This document shows positions 15,598 to 23,243 of a DNA stretch of 64,000 bases, piece after piece (the stretch's first letter is position 1; every line of letters starts with the position of its first letter). The translations under genes and the position numbers were made by a program. Source of the stretch: Gemmataceae bacterium (lineage in GTDB: Bacteria > Planctomycetota > Planctomycetia > Gemmatales > Gemmataceae). The DNA lies in the NCBI GenBank assembly GCA_019748295.1, contig JAIEPT010000066.1, positions 35,637 through 99,636 of the forward strand. Direction: 5' to 3'. The notes below the pieces were generated by a model. The model did not search any database. It was given only the letters and a program-made list of their open reading frames with translations, and had not been told where the DNA came from.

Positions 15598-18518
15598 CGG
15601 AACACCAGTTCGCGGATCGGTTCCTTTAGGCGCTTTTCCAGGCTGGGCACGAGCCCATACGCCCAGGCCAGATACTGGGCCGGATGAAGCGTACGCTTGC
15701 CTCCCGCATCTTCCATCTGCATTCGGCAACTGCTGCATTCGGTGGACCCGTATTGGATGTCCCCCTGACGCAGCCGATCCAGCATCGGTTGCCCCGCCTT
15801 GCGCGACGTCTCCTCGTTCCCCTTCTTGAGGCCAAACGTCCCCGCCATGCCGGAGCACGAAAGATCGATCGTCTCGACCTGAATGCCGGGAATGCGGGCC
15901 AAAAGACTCGGACCGGCCGCGCGTTCCTGCATTGCCTTGACATGGCAAGGCACATGGTGGCCCAAGGTCAGCGACAGCGGGAGAGGCTTGAAGTCGGTTT
16001 TGAGTTCGCCGCGCAGTTCGATGCCGGACAGGAAGGCGGTGAACTCAATCGTTCGGTCGGCAACCAGGCGGACGTCGATGTCGTCCAGCAAAGCCGCGGT
16101 TTCCTGACGCAGCATCAACGCGGAACTCGGCTCGACGCAGACGATCGGCGTGCCGTCGCGGGAAAGTTCGGCAAGCAGGCGGATGTTGTTCCGAGCGCAC
16201 TCGCGCGCAGTCTCGACATCCCCCTGCGTGAGCGCTTCGATTCCGCTGCTGCGTAACCCTTCGGGAACGTGCACCGCATATCCATGGTGTTCCATCACGA
16301 GGCCCGCCGATTCCGCGATGTGCGGGTCGGCATAGGTCGCGAAGAGGTCAGCGAACAAAACGACCCTCGGCGTGCCCGGCGTCGGCGGTTTGGTCCAGCC
16401 GCGTTTGCGGGCGCGGCGAAGAAAATGGCGTCGCGTGAACGTCGGTAGCCGGCGGCGAGGTGAAATGCCGAAGGTCCATCCGAAGAGCCAGCGAAACGAT
16501 CGCGATCGAAGCATCAAGCTGCTGGCAAGCGGAAGTCGGCTGCCCCAGCGGGCGAATCGCTCCAGGCGGGCGAAGAACCATTGCGTGCGATCAAGGCCAT
16601 GCACCGCCGTATGAGTCGCTTTCGCCTCCAGCATGAGCCGCGACACATTGACATGGGCCGGACACTCGCGGACGCACATGTTGCAATGCACGCACAGTTC
16701 GGCGACGTTGCGCACCTCTTCCGCGGCAATCGATTTGGGGTCGGCGTTTTCCGCGAGCAAAGAACGGAACACGTTCGCCTTCGCTCGGGGCGAAGCCGCT
16801 TCATCCGTAGTGGCGCGAAACACCGGGCACATCCGCGTGCCCGGAGCCTCGCTTCGGCACACTCCACAGCCGTTGCAGTGATTCGTCTCCGCGATCATTT
16901 CAAGCGGCTGCCAGCGAAGCATCGGCTTGGCCGGTTCGACGCGCGCAACGGAGCGAAGCGGCCAAGCGGGCAGCCTCGCATCGCTATCGACCATCTTTCC
17001 GGGATTGAAGATGCCGTGCGGGTCGAAGAGTGCCTTCACCTGGCGGTTCAGCGGATAGAGCGAGCCGAGTTGTCGTGCGACCCAGGGCAGGCGCGCGAGG
17101 CCCACGCCATGCTGAGCGCTGATGGTGCCCCCTAGCTCGATCGCGAGATTGTGAATCCGCTCCGCGAGAAGCGACAGCTTCGACGTTTCCTCGGGTTTGC
17201 CCAGATCGATGAAGGGGCGAATGTGAACTTGGCCGACACCAGCGTGAATCAGAAAAGACGCGGTGATTTCGTGTTCGCGAAGAATCTCCTGCGCCCGGCG
17301 AATGTAGTCCGGCAAAACCTCTGTCGGCGCGCCGACGTCTTCAATCAGCGGGATCGGCTGCCGGCCGCCGCGGGTTCCATAAAGACTCGGCAATGCCGAT
17401 TCGCAGAGCCGCCAAAAGCGGTCGCATTGCTCGCGGGTCGAGGCTCGATGGATCTGCAATGCATGCATATCGCCGCGCCGTGCCCGATCGACGAGGCGTT
17501 GCGCGATGGCGTCGGCGAAGTCCTGCGAATCTTCCTCGAACTCGAGCAGCAGCACCGCTTCGACGCTTGCATCGATGAGCGAGGCAGCATTGTCCGGTTC
17601 GCTGCCGCGGGAGATCGAAAGCAGTCGGCGATCGATCAATTCGCATGCACTGGGCCCGAAGGGGAGCACTAGTTTCGTGGCTTGGAGGGCGGCATCCAAA
17701 CTGCCGAAGCCGATGAGAACGACCGCTCGCCCGCCTGCCAGCGGGATAGTTTTCAGTTTCGCTTCGACGAAAAGGGCGAGCGTTCCTTCAGACCCGACGA
17801 GCAACTTCGTCGCATCGAGTTTGCCGCGCTGCATCGTTTCGTGCAGCCGATATCCGACTCGATCGAAGCGAGTTTTGGGTCGGCTGGCATCGAGCAACGT
17901 GCGATTGTCTTCGAGCACCAGCCCGAGGCCCAGGAGGATGTCGTGCAAGTGGCTCGGCGAGTGATCCGCCAAAGGCCATTCGACCGAGGACGCATCGTGA
18001 ACGCTGCCGTCGTCGAGCACGACCCGCAGGCCCAGCACGTGGTCGCGCATCGTGCCATGTTTCATCGCATTGGCGCCGGCCGCGTCCGTGGCGAGCATGC
18101 CCCCAACGGTGCAGACGCCATGCCTCGGATTCGGCGCGAACCGACGGCCCACTGTTGCCAGATGGCGATTGAGCATCTCCAACGTGACGCCGGGCTGAAC
18201 TCGGATCCAGTCGTTTCCGGTTTCCACGACTTGACGTAGATGCTTTCCCGTTTCGACGATCAACCCCGGCCCAATCGCCTCGCCGGCCAGTCCCGTTCCC
18301 GCTCCGCGCGGCACAAGCGGCACCTGATGCTGAGCCGCATACTTGACCAGCGTGGCCACATCTTCTTCGCTTCGGGGCAAGGCAACGCCCGCTGGCATGA
18401 CCTGAAAGATGCTGGCATCCGTCGCGTAAAGGCTCCGGGATGGTCCGTCGAAACGAAGCTCGCCTTGAAAGTTCCCTTTCAAGTCGTCGCGAAGGTTTAC
18501 GGCGCTTGGAGAATCCAC
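15594..18518 (-). CDS. FAD-linked oxidase fused to Fe-S (GlcF-like) domain; D-lactate/glycolate dehydrogenase type
   Basis: A 974-residue fusion with a GTG start at 18518 preceded by GAGG. Residues about 1-250 are a PCMH-type FAD-binding domain (VPRGAGTGLAGEAIG, NPRHGVCTVGGMLATDAAG); about 250-520 is the FAD-oxidase C-terminal domain (SAQHGVGLARLPW, DPHGIFNPGKM). About 540-640 has two 4Fe-4S motifs (CNGCGVCRSEAPGTRMCP and CVHCNMCVRECP). The C-terminal third carries CCG-type cysteine motifs (CSGMAGTFG, CSSCRMQME). This GlcD-GlcF arrangement oxidises D-2-hydroxyacids such as D-lactate and passes electrons to the membrane quinone pool. The exact substrate cannot be read from sequence. It leads the operon containing moaD, DUF29, moaE and moaA. 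Confidence 0.92.
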   Translation of the reverse strand: MDSPSAVNLRDDLKGNFQGELRFDGPSRSLYATDASIFQVMPAGVALPRSEEDVATLVKYAAQHQVPLVPRGAGTGLAGEAIGPGLIVETGKHLRQVVETGNDWIRVQPGVTLEMLNRHLATVGRRFAPNPRHGVCTVGGMLATDAAGANAMKHGTMRDHVLGLRVVLDDGSVHDASSVEWPLADHSPSHLHDILLGLGLVLEDNRTLLDASRPKTRFDRVGYRLHETMQRGKLDATKLLVGSEGTLALFVEAKLKTIPLAGGRAVVLIGFGSLDAALQATKLVLPFGPSACELIDRRLLSISRGSEPDNAASLIDASVEAVLLLEFEEDSQDFADAIAQRLVDRARRGDMHALQIHRASTREQCDRFWRLCESALPSLYGTRGGRQPIPLIEDVGAPTEVLPDYIRRAQEILREHEITASFLIHAGVGQVHIRPFIDLGKPEETSKLSLLAERIHNLAIELGGTISAQHGVGLARLPWVARQLGSLYPLNRQVKALFDPHGIFNPGKMVDSDARLPAWPLRSVARVEPAKPMLRWQPLEMIAETNHCNGCGVCRSEAPGTRMCPVFRATTDEAASPRAKANVFRSLLAENADPKSIAAEEVRNVAELCVHCNMCVRECPAHVNVSRLMLEAKATHTAVHGLDRTQWFFARLERFARWGSRLPLASSLMLRSRSFRWLFGWTFGISPRRRLPTFTRRHFLRRARKRGWTKPPTPGTPRVVLFADLFATYADPHIAESAGLVMEHHGYAVHVPEGLRSSGIEALTQGDVETARECARNNIRLLAELSRDGTPIVCVEPSSALMLRQETAALLDDIDVRLVADRTIEFTAFLSGIELRGELKTDFKPLPLSLTLGHHVPCHVKAMQERAAGPSLLARIPGIQVETIDLSCSGMAGTFGLKKGNEETSRKAGQPMLDRLRQGDIQYGSTECSSCRMQMEDAGGKRTLHPAQYLAWAYGLVPSLEKRLKEPIRELVFR

Positions 18519-18544
18519 GAAGCGAGAGCCTCAAAAGAGCTTAT

Positions 18545-18626
18545 AGCGGTCAGCTTTCAGCGGTCAGCCATTCGCAGCAAGTCCCATGGGGCGACCGGCT
18601 GTTTGCTGATCGCTGACCGCTTTTTG
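18545..18626. repeat. inverted repeat with T-tract (AGCGGTCAGC type)
   Basis: Left arm 18545-18578 contains AGCGGTCAGC twice; the right arm 18597-18621 contains GCTGATCGCTGACCGCT, followed by TTTTT. It lies between the start of the oxidase gene and the stop of the zinc-ribbon gene, both minus strand. It may fold in RNA of either strand. The T-tract is on the plus strand, so it is not an obvious terminator for the minus-strand genes. Confidence 0.6.
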
Positions 18627-18627
18627 G

Positions 18628-19080
18628 CTATTTCCTGAATTGTTCCTTACGCAGGCGTTCCTGTCGATAGCGTTCGCCGATGGTCAACTCGAATGGCTCA
18701 TGCCCTTCGCTGGGGAAACCCTTGTGATGGGCGTTGCAGCGGTAGCAAACGATCGCATCGCCGACCAATGCGAACAGCACGCCATCGAACAATGCCGTGC
18801 CGAGCAGGATGAACCATGTCCAGAATTTTTGGTAGAGGCCGTAGGTGACGAGGGAAAGCGTACAGGCGACGACAAGGAGGACCATCCCGAAGCCGTGCGG
18901 GAAATCCTTCCTCTTGTAAAGCTCGAGATTTCCGCAGATCGCGCAGCAGGGGAGCTTGGGCGGCGTCGCGTCAAGGCGGAGGCGATGGTCGCAGGCGGAG
19001 CACTGCCAATCGTTGGGAGCATCGAGCGAAGCTTGCGCGGGAACGTCGCAGACGGGGCAGGGGAATACGACTTTGGCCAT
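18628..19080 (-). CDS. zinc-ribbon membrane protein, function unknown
   Basis: A 150-residue protein starting MAKVVFPCPVCDV. Four CxxC knuckles are visible: CPVC, CSAC (together one ribbon, residues about 8-32), CAIC and CYRC. The last two are separated by two hydrophobic segments (about residues 63-108, with MVLLVVACTLSLVTYGLY and FILLGTALFDGVLFALVG). The tail is basic and helical. Likely an inner-membrane protein with zinc-binding cytoplasmic ends. I do not know a function. It starts 31 bases after the Uma2-like gene, so the two may be co-transcribed. Confidence 0.75.
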   Translation of the reverse strand: MAKVVFPCPVCDVPAQASLDAPNDWQCSACDHRLRLDATPPKLPCCAICGNLELYKRKDFPHGFGMVLLVVACTLSLVTYGLYQKFWTWFILLGTALFDGVLFALVGDAIVCYRCNAHHKGFPSEGHEPFELTIGERYRQERLRKEQFRK

Positions 19081-19111
19081 GAAACGTGGAACTTTCAGGA
19101 AGGCGGTAGCG

Positions 19112-19684
19112 TTACTCGAAAATCCGTGCGACCGGAATGCGGAGCCCCGGCAGGAAGGGTTCGCCTTCAATGACCTGATCGGTGTCGAAGAACCGCGGCT
19201 TCTTCTGCTCAGGCCGATAGACGAGAACTGTTTCATCATGGATATCGACGATCCAAACCAGCTTGACGCCGGTGGAGCGGTACAGGTCGATCTTCTCGTC
19301 GATGTTCTCAAGCTTCTCGCTAGGCGAAAGAATCTCGACCGCGAGAACGGGTGTTCCTTCGATGATTCTGGCGTTCGCGGCTTGTGCCTTAATGAGTTCG
19401 GCGGAAACGTAAGCCACGTCAATGCCGCACGTGGTGTCGGGATTTCGTTTCAGACGGAAGCCTGCCTCTCCCGCAACGACTTCGCCGCGAGGCGGCGGCT
19501 GCGAGTCGGACCAAGCGTAAAGCAGCTGGCAGATTCGAGCCAGGATCCGGCTGTGAAGCCTATTGCGTTTCGTCATGGGTTGCTCGCGCAGCTCGCCATC
19601 GACAAGCCACCGGTCGAAGCCGTCGTCCGGCATCGCCAGCAACTCGTCCGTCGTCATCAGCCTTGCGGAGGCGGCCGAGGTCAT
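19112..19684 (-). CDS. Uma2-family (DUF820) PD-(D/E)XK nuclease-like protein
   Basis: A 190-residue protein; the start at 19684 is supported by GGAG seven bases upstream. It begins TTDELLAMPDDGFDRWLVDGELRE. It carries the Uma2 motif pair: an acidic residue in CGIDVAYVS and the AVEILSPSEKLENIDEKIDLY segment, with the later VWIVD strand. The fold is that of restriction-like nucleases and the family is greatly expanded in planctomycetes and cyanobacteria, often as many paralogues per genome. DNA cleavage has not been shown for most members. A second paralogue lies at 51120-51683. Confidence 0.9.
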   Translation of the reverse strand: MTSAASARLMTTDELLAMPDDGFDRWLVDGELREQPMTKRNRLHSRILARICQLLYAWSDSQPPPRGEVVAGEAGFRLKRNPDTTCGIDVAYVSAELIKAQAANARIIEGTPVLAVEILSPSEKLENIDEKIDLYRSTGVKLVWIVDIHDETVLVYRPEQKKPRFFDTDQVIEGEPFLPGLRIPVARIFE

Positions 19685-19765
19685 TGCGAATCTCCGTGGA
19701 CCACACGGCAATTATACGGTTTCGGCCGTCGCTCCGCTTGGGCGAGCGGCAGGTGCGAATCTCCG

Positions 19766-19866
19766 CCCCCTCTCCCTCCGGGAGAGGTTTGGGGTGAGTG
19801 AAGTCGCTCGAAACATCGGGCGCATTGGCCCTCACCCCCCAACCCCTCTCCCGGAGGGAGAGGGGA
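19766..19866. repeat. REP-type inverted repeat (REP#2)
   Basis: Left hairpin CCTCTCCCTCCGGGAGAGG with the trailer TTTGGGGTGAG, and an inverted right arm ending CCGGAGGGAGAGGGG. It lies between the start of the Uma2-like gene and the stop of the membrane protein gene (19888), about 20 bases after the latter. CCCTCTCC-type palindromes of this sort are widespread in bacterial genomes. Confidence 0.85.
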
Positions 19867-19887
19867 GCAAAGCCGTTGTCGCTTTGC

Positions 19888-20628
19888 TCACAGCAGATAG
19901 CCGGTGGTGCTCACCAGAAGCAGGCTCAGCAACTCGCCGAGGAAGCAGAGAATGGAAACGACATAGAGGATGCCGGTGGCCGATTGCGTCGAGCGGATGC
20001 GGGCGGTTTCCCAGGCCATCCAGCCGAGGACGATCGGGGCGACAAGACCCAGGAGCCAACGGGCGCCGAGCCACAGCATCGTCTCGTTTTGCGGCGCCGG
20101 CGAATGATTCGCCCACCAACCTTGCAAGCCAAAACACGCGACGCCGATCCGCAACGCAAGTGCCGCGGCAAACATCGCCAGCAAACGCAGCAGAGGCGAC
20201 ATCGACATGGCCGGGGCGATGAGATACGAATGCCCCATCAGCATCGACGACAGGGCCGCGCCGAGCAGGGCCGCGGACGTGAGATGATCGAGGATCGGCC
20301 ATGCCTCATCGGCAGGCGAAAAAGTCGATGTGCCCTGAGCGATCGCAACGACAAACAAGATCCATGTCAGCCGATTGAGCCAAACGCCGCCAATCGCCTC
20401 GTCGGTGTGCCAGACGATGGCGCCAAGGAAGCACGCCAAGGCGGCGGCCCCGAGCACCGCCATCTGCATCGCATGCATCTGCGGACGGAAGAAAAAGTTG
20501 ATCGTGAGCAGGGCGAGGGCGGTCAGATACTGAACGCGGAAAAACCGCGGCGGGATGATCGAAGCGGGGAGCAGCGCGAGAGCAGCAACAAGTCCGGCGG
20601 CCAATCGCAGGCAGAACGCGGCGAGCAT
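19888..20628 (-). CDS. multi-pass membrane protein, function unknown
   Basis: A 246-residue protein that is mostly hydrophobic, with about seven predicted membrane segments. Examples are LRLAAGLVAALALLPAS, MAVLGAAALACFLGAIVW, LLGAALSSMLMGHSYLI and LYVVSILCFLGELLSLLLV. A conserved-looking HTDEAIGG and MGHSYLIAP sit at loop edges. I cannot name a family. It begins three bases after the folE stop, so it is co-transcribed with folE. Whether it shares a pterin-related role is not visible. Confidence 0.75.
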   Translation of the reverse strand: MLAAFCLRLAAGLVAALALLPASIIPPRFFRVQYLTALALLTINFFFRPQMHAMQMAVLGAAALACFLGAIVWHTDEAIGGVWLNRLTWILFVVAIAQGTSTFSPADEAWPILDHLTSAALLGAALSSMLMGHSYLIAPAMSMSPLLRLLAMFAAALALRIGVACFGLQGWWANHSPAPQNETMLWLGARWLLGLVAPIVLGWMAWETARIRSTQSATGILYVVSILCFLGELLSLLLVSTTGYLL

Positions 20629-20631
20629 CGG

Positions 20632-21243
20632 TCATCGGCCCTGGATGAGGGCCATGAACTCGGTGCGGGTCGACATATTCTCTCGGAAGATGCCTCGCAT
20701 CGCACTGGTCACGGTTTGACTGTTCGGTTTGCGGATCCCCCGCATCGACATGCAGGTATGGGCCGCTTCCAGCACCACGCCGGCCCCACGTGCATTGAGT
20801 TGGCTCATCACAAGGTCGGCGATCTCTTCAGTCATCCGCTCCTGCACCTGCGGCCTGCGAGCGATGACCTCAACCACGCGTGCCAGTTTGCTGAGGCCGA
20901 CGATCCGCCCCTTTGGAATGTACGCGATGTGGGCTTTGCCGAAGAACGGGAGCAGATGATGCTCGCACATGCTCTCGAACTGGATGTCCTTCACCAAGAC
21001 CATCTCGTCGTACTTTTCGACGAACGTCTTGGCGAGCAGCTTGGATGGGTCCTGATGCAGGCCCGAGAACAATTCCTCATACATGCGGGCCACGCGTTGC
21101 GGCGTGTCGAGCAACCCATCGCGATCCGGGTCTTCACCTACGGCAATGAGGATTTCGCGAACAGCGGCGGCGATGCGGTCCTTGTCCACCGGCCCATGCT
21201 TGCCGTTGATTCGGGGGGCTCGCCGTTCGACTTTTTCCGCCAT
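20632..21243 (-). CDS. folE: GTP cyclohydrolase I
   Basis: A 203-residue enzyme from the ATG at 21243; a TTG 42 bases further upstream is possible but has no ribosome-binding site. It shows the family signature: DRDGLLDTPQRVARMYEELFSG, the zinc ligands in SMCEHHLLPFFGKAHIAYIP with the later HTCMSMRGIRK, and GLSKLARVVEVIARRPQVQE. It converts GTP to dihydroneopterin triphosphate, the first step to folate or related pterins. Length and residues are normal. Immediately upstream is a decayed region with half a repeat element. Confidence 0.96.
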   Translation of the reverse strand: MAEKVERRAPRINGKHGPVDKDRIAAAVREILIAVGEDPDRDGLLDTPQRVARMYEELFSGLHQDPSKLLAKTFVEKYDEMVLVKDIQFESMCEHHLLPFFGKAHIAYIPKGRIVGLSKLARVVEVIARRPQVQERMTEEIADLVMSQLNARGAGVVLEAAHTCMSMRGIRKPNSQTVTSAMRGIFRENMSTRTEFMALIQGR

Positions 21244-21419
21244 TTTTCCGAGTTCCGCAGCAGGCTGGAGGAATCCCGCCGACAAAGAAACCCACGGAAG
21301 GAAACCCGTGGGCCTTGCTCCATGAAGTTTATAGGCTGCTGGTGCGCCACGTCAACCTGAACGAAACCGCAAGGCGTTTCCGATGGCAGAGCCGCGAGAG
21401 AAAATGACACGCGAGCAGT

Positions 21420-21478
21420 GGTTAGCCGCGACGCGCAGCGGAGCGCGGACAGGGTGTCCAGCGATCGCATGGCTAGCA
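21420..21478. repeat. family F repeat, half element inside a broken gene
   Basis: Bases 21420-21452 are identical to the 33-bp arm of the complete F element at 43415-43504. They are followed by a diverged copy of its central spacer (CGATCGCATGG in place of CGAGCGCATGG). The second arm is absent. The half element begins exactly where homology to DUF2330 stops in the minus-strand frame. Confidence 0.8.
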
Positions 21479-21482
21479 GTCC

Positions 21483-21713
21483 GCGCGGCATAGGCGCCAG
21501 AAACCCGAAGTCGTCCGCCGCGCTGGCGAACGACGCTTTGCGAATGAAATGCTGCGTCTTGTTCGCGGTATCCCAGATCAGGATGACGGTCTGGCTCCCA
21601 TTGACGACTGCGCGCCCAAGCGGCGGAGCCGAGCAGCACGCGGGCGCTGGCGGGTTGGAAACAGCCAGCAAAACGGCGACGATCGCAAAGATCAGCGATG
21701 ATATTCGGATCAT
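21483..21713 (-). pseudogene. DUF2330-like gene, truncated by repeat F
   Basis: The first 77 codons encode a signal peptide followed by ACCSAPPLG, VVNGSQTVILIWD and DDFGFLAPMPR, the N-terminal pattern of DUF2330 secreted proteins. DUF2330 proteins are normally several hundred residues. Here the frame runs straight into the repeat-F half element and then into non-homologous sequence overlapping folE. Its ATG overlaps the hicB-like TGA by four bases (ATGA), so it was once translationally coupled to it. A remnant and not a functional gene is the simplest reading. Confidence 0.7.
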
Positions 21714-21931
21714 GATTCGACCGTCACCTCCAGATAATCGACCACGCTTTTGGACGGCGGAATGGGTAGACCGTCTTCCTTCAAGCCGGCAATGTGGATT
21801 TCAACAGCTTCACGAAGGCGTCGCTCCCCCTCTTCCACGGTCTTTCCCGTCGCGACACATCCAGGCAGGTCGGGAACGTACGCGGAATAGATGCGTTTCG
21901 CTCGTTCGACGACGATCGCAAATCTCGGCAT
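21710..21931 (-). CDS. HicB-like antitoxin, orphan
   Basis: A 73-residue protein beginning MPRFAIVVERAKRIYSAYVPDLPGCVA, then the helix TVEEGERRLREAVEIHIAGLKEDG and a PPSKS turn. This is the partial RNase-H fold of the HicB/UPF0150 family. A GAAGG ribosome-binding site lies upstream. No HicA toxin gene (a small dsRBD-like mRNA interferase) is visible on either side, so it may be a solitary relic or a trans-acting regulator. The C-terminal DNA-binding part of many HicB proteins is missing, as in short members. Confidence 0.75.
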   Translation of the reverse strand: MPRFAIVVERAKRIYSAYVPDLPGCVATGKTVEEGERRLREAVEIHIAGLKEDGLPIPPSKSVVDYLEVTVES

Positions 21932-22010
21932 AGGCGTCAGCCTTCGTGGTTCCTGGAGATCGACCAGCGATAGATGATGAAGGGCAAACCGACTGCACGC
22001 AACGTGTCGT

Positions 22011-22248
22011 ATGTCCCAGATTCTCCATGAGCTTGGATTAGATCGCCTCTCCACGGAGGAGCGACGACTGCTTGCCGAAGCTTTGGGAGAGAAGTGCAGA
22101 AGACGAAGAGGCAGCGCCCCTTGCCATTGCGCAACGCGCCGAACTGGAACGACGATTGGCCCACAGCATTGCCCACCCTGACGCGGTGGTGTCCTGGGAA
22201 GTCGTGAAGGCGAAGGCACTCGCCCGTGTTGCGCAAAATCGCATCTAA
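22011..22248 (+). pseudogene. addiction-module antitoxin (TIGR02574-like), frameshifted
   Basis: Frame one reads MSQILHELGLDRLSTEERRL then LAEALGE. After the bases GAGAGAAG near 22088-22094 the homologous frame shifts by one and continues as EEAAPLAIAQRAELERRLAH, then HPDAVVSWEVVKAKALARV, to a TAA at 22246-22248. Removing one A restores a single 78-codon gene of the short antitoxin family usually paired with RelE/ParE toxins. No toxin follows: the next gene, on the other strand, ends six bases later. Either a real frameshift or a single-base sequencing error is possible. Confidence 0.6.
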
Positions 22249-22253
22249 AGTGT

Positions 22254-23243
22254 TTATGCTTTGCTGACGCGTCCCCAGCGGCGGAGAACTTCGTCGAGCG
22301 TGGCGCCGAGCAGCAGGGCGACGCCGATGACGGTGTATTCGAGCGACGAAGGGATGCCCCACATATTGGTGAGGTTCGGCAGCAGCCAAATGATGGCGGT
22401 GCCGATCAGAATGCCGACCGAGGTACCTTCGCCGCCGCGCAGGCTGCAACCGCCGAGGACGGCGCCGGCGATCGCATACAGTTCGAAGAAGTTGCCGGTG
22501 GAGGAAGGGGTCGCGGAGTTGTTGTAAAGCAGGTAAGGGATCGCGAACAAGGCGGTAAGCGTCGAGCAAAGCACGTAGGCCATGATGCGATACGTATTCA
22601 CGGAGATGCCGGAGTATTTCGCCGCCCGTTCGTTGCTTCCCAGGGCGAAGAAATAGCGGCCATGGCGGGTGAAATGCAGAAAGACCGTTGCCAGCGCGAG
22701 AATGATCAGGAACAACACGAGGTGCATGTGGATCACTTTGGGGATCGGCAAATCCCATCCGGTCCATCGTTCGAGCACGCTACCGAGATCGGTGTTGAGG
22801 ACGTCCTTCCAATTTTCGCCCATGCTGCCAAGTCCTTTCACCGCATCGTTCGCGATCCAGCGCGCAATACCGCGGTAAACGAAAAGGCCGCATAACGTGA
22901 CGATGAACGCCTGCACGCGGACCTGCGTGACGAGCAAGCCATGCACCAGTCCGATCACGACCCCCATCGCCAAAACGACCGGCATCGCGGCGATTGGCGA
23001 CCAGCCGTGATCTCGCACCAGCATGGCGAACACGGTGGACGTCAGCGCCACGACGGACCCCATCGATAGGTCGATCCCGCCTGTTATGATCAGCATGCCG
23101 ACGGCGAGGCTGAGGATGCCGTAAAGGCCGATGCGCTGGCCGAGGTTCAGATGGTTTTGCACGCTGCGGGCGCCGGGGTCGGCAAACAGCAGCAGGCCGT
23201 AGAGAATGGCGAGGAACAGAAAAATACCCAGGAGCTTCTTCAT
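22254..23243 (-). CDS. sugar-type ABC transporter permease (RbsC/XylH family)
   Basis: A 329-residue inner-membrane protein with eight to ten hydrophobic segments. The family motif GILSLAVGMLIITGGIDLSMGSVVALTS comes early and GGCSLRGGEGTSVGILIGTAI comes late, with LGSNERAAKYSGI between. It forms the channel of a ribose/monosaccharide-class importer. Its ATG overlaps the TGA of the ATPase gene by four bases (ATGA), so translation is coupled. The substrate cannot be read from the permease. No sugar-catabolic gene is adjacent. Confidence 0.93.
   Translation of the reverse strand: MKKLLGIFLFLAILYGLLLFADPGARSVQNHLNLGQRIGLYGILSLAVGMLIITGGIDLSMGSVVALTSTVFAMLVRDHGWSPIAAMPVVLAMGVVIGLVHGLLVTQVRVQAFIVTLCGLFVYRGIARWIANDAVKGLGSMGENWKDVLNTDLGSVLERWTGWDLPIPKVIHMHLVLFLIILALATVFLHFTRHGRYFFALGSNERAAKYSGISVNTYRIMAYVLCSTLTALFAIPYLLYNNSATPSSTGNFFELYAIAGAVLGGCSLRGGEGTSVGILIGTAIIWLLPNLTNMWGIPSSLEYTVIGVALLLGATLDEVLRRWGRVSKA

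Noticed and set aside
21932..22767. Long minus-strand frame spanning the permease 3' end and hicB upstream region
   Set aside because: It overlaps the well-supported permease gene in another frame and has no recognisable domain; it is not the missing HicA.
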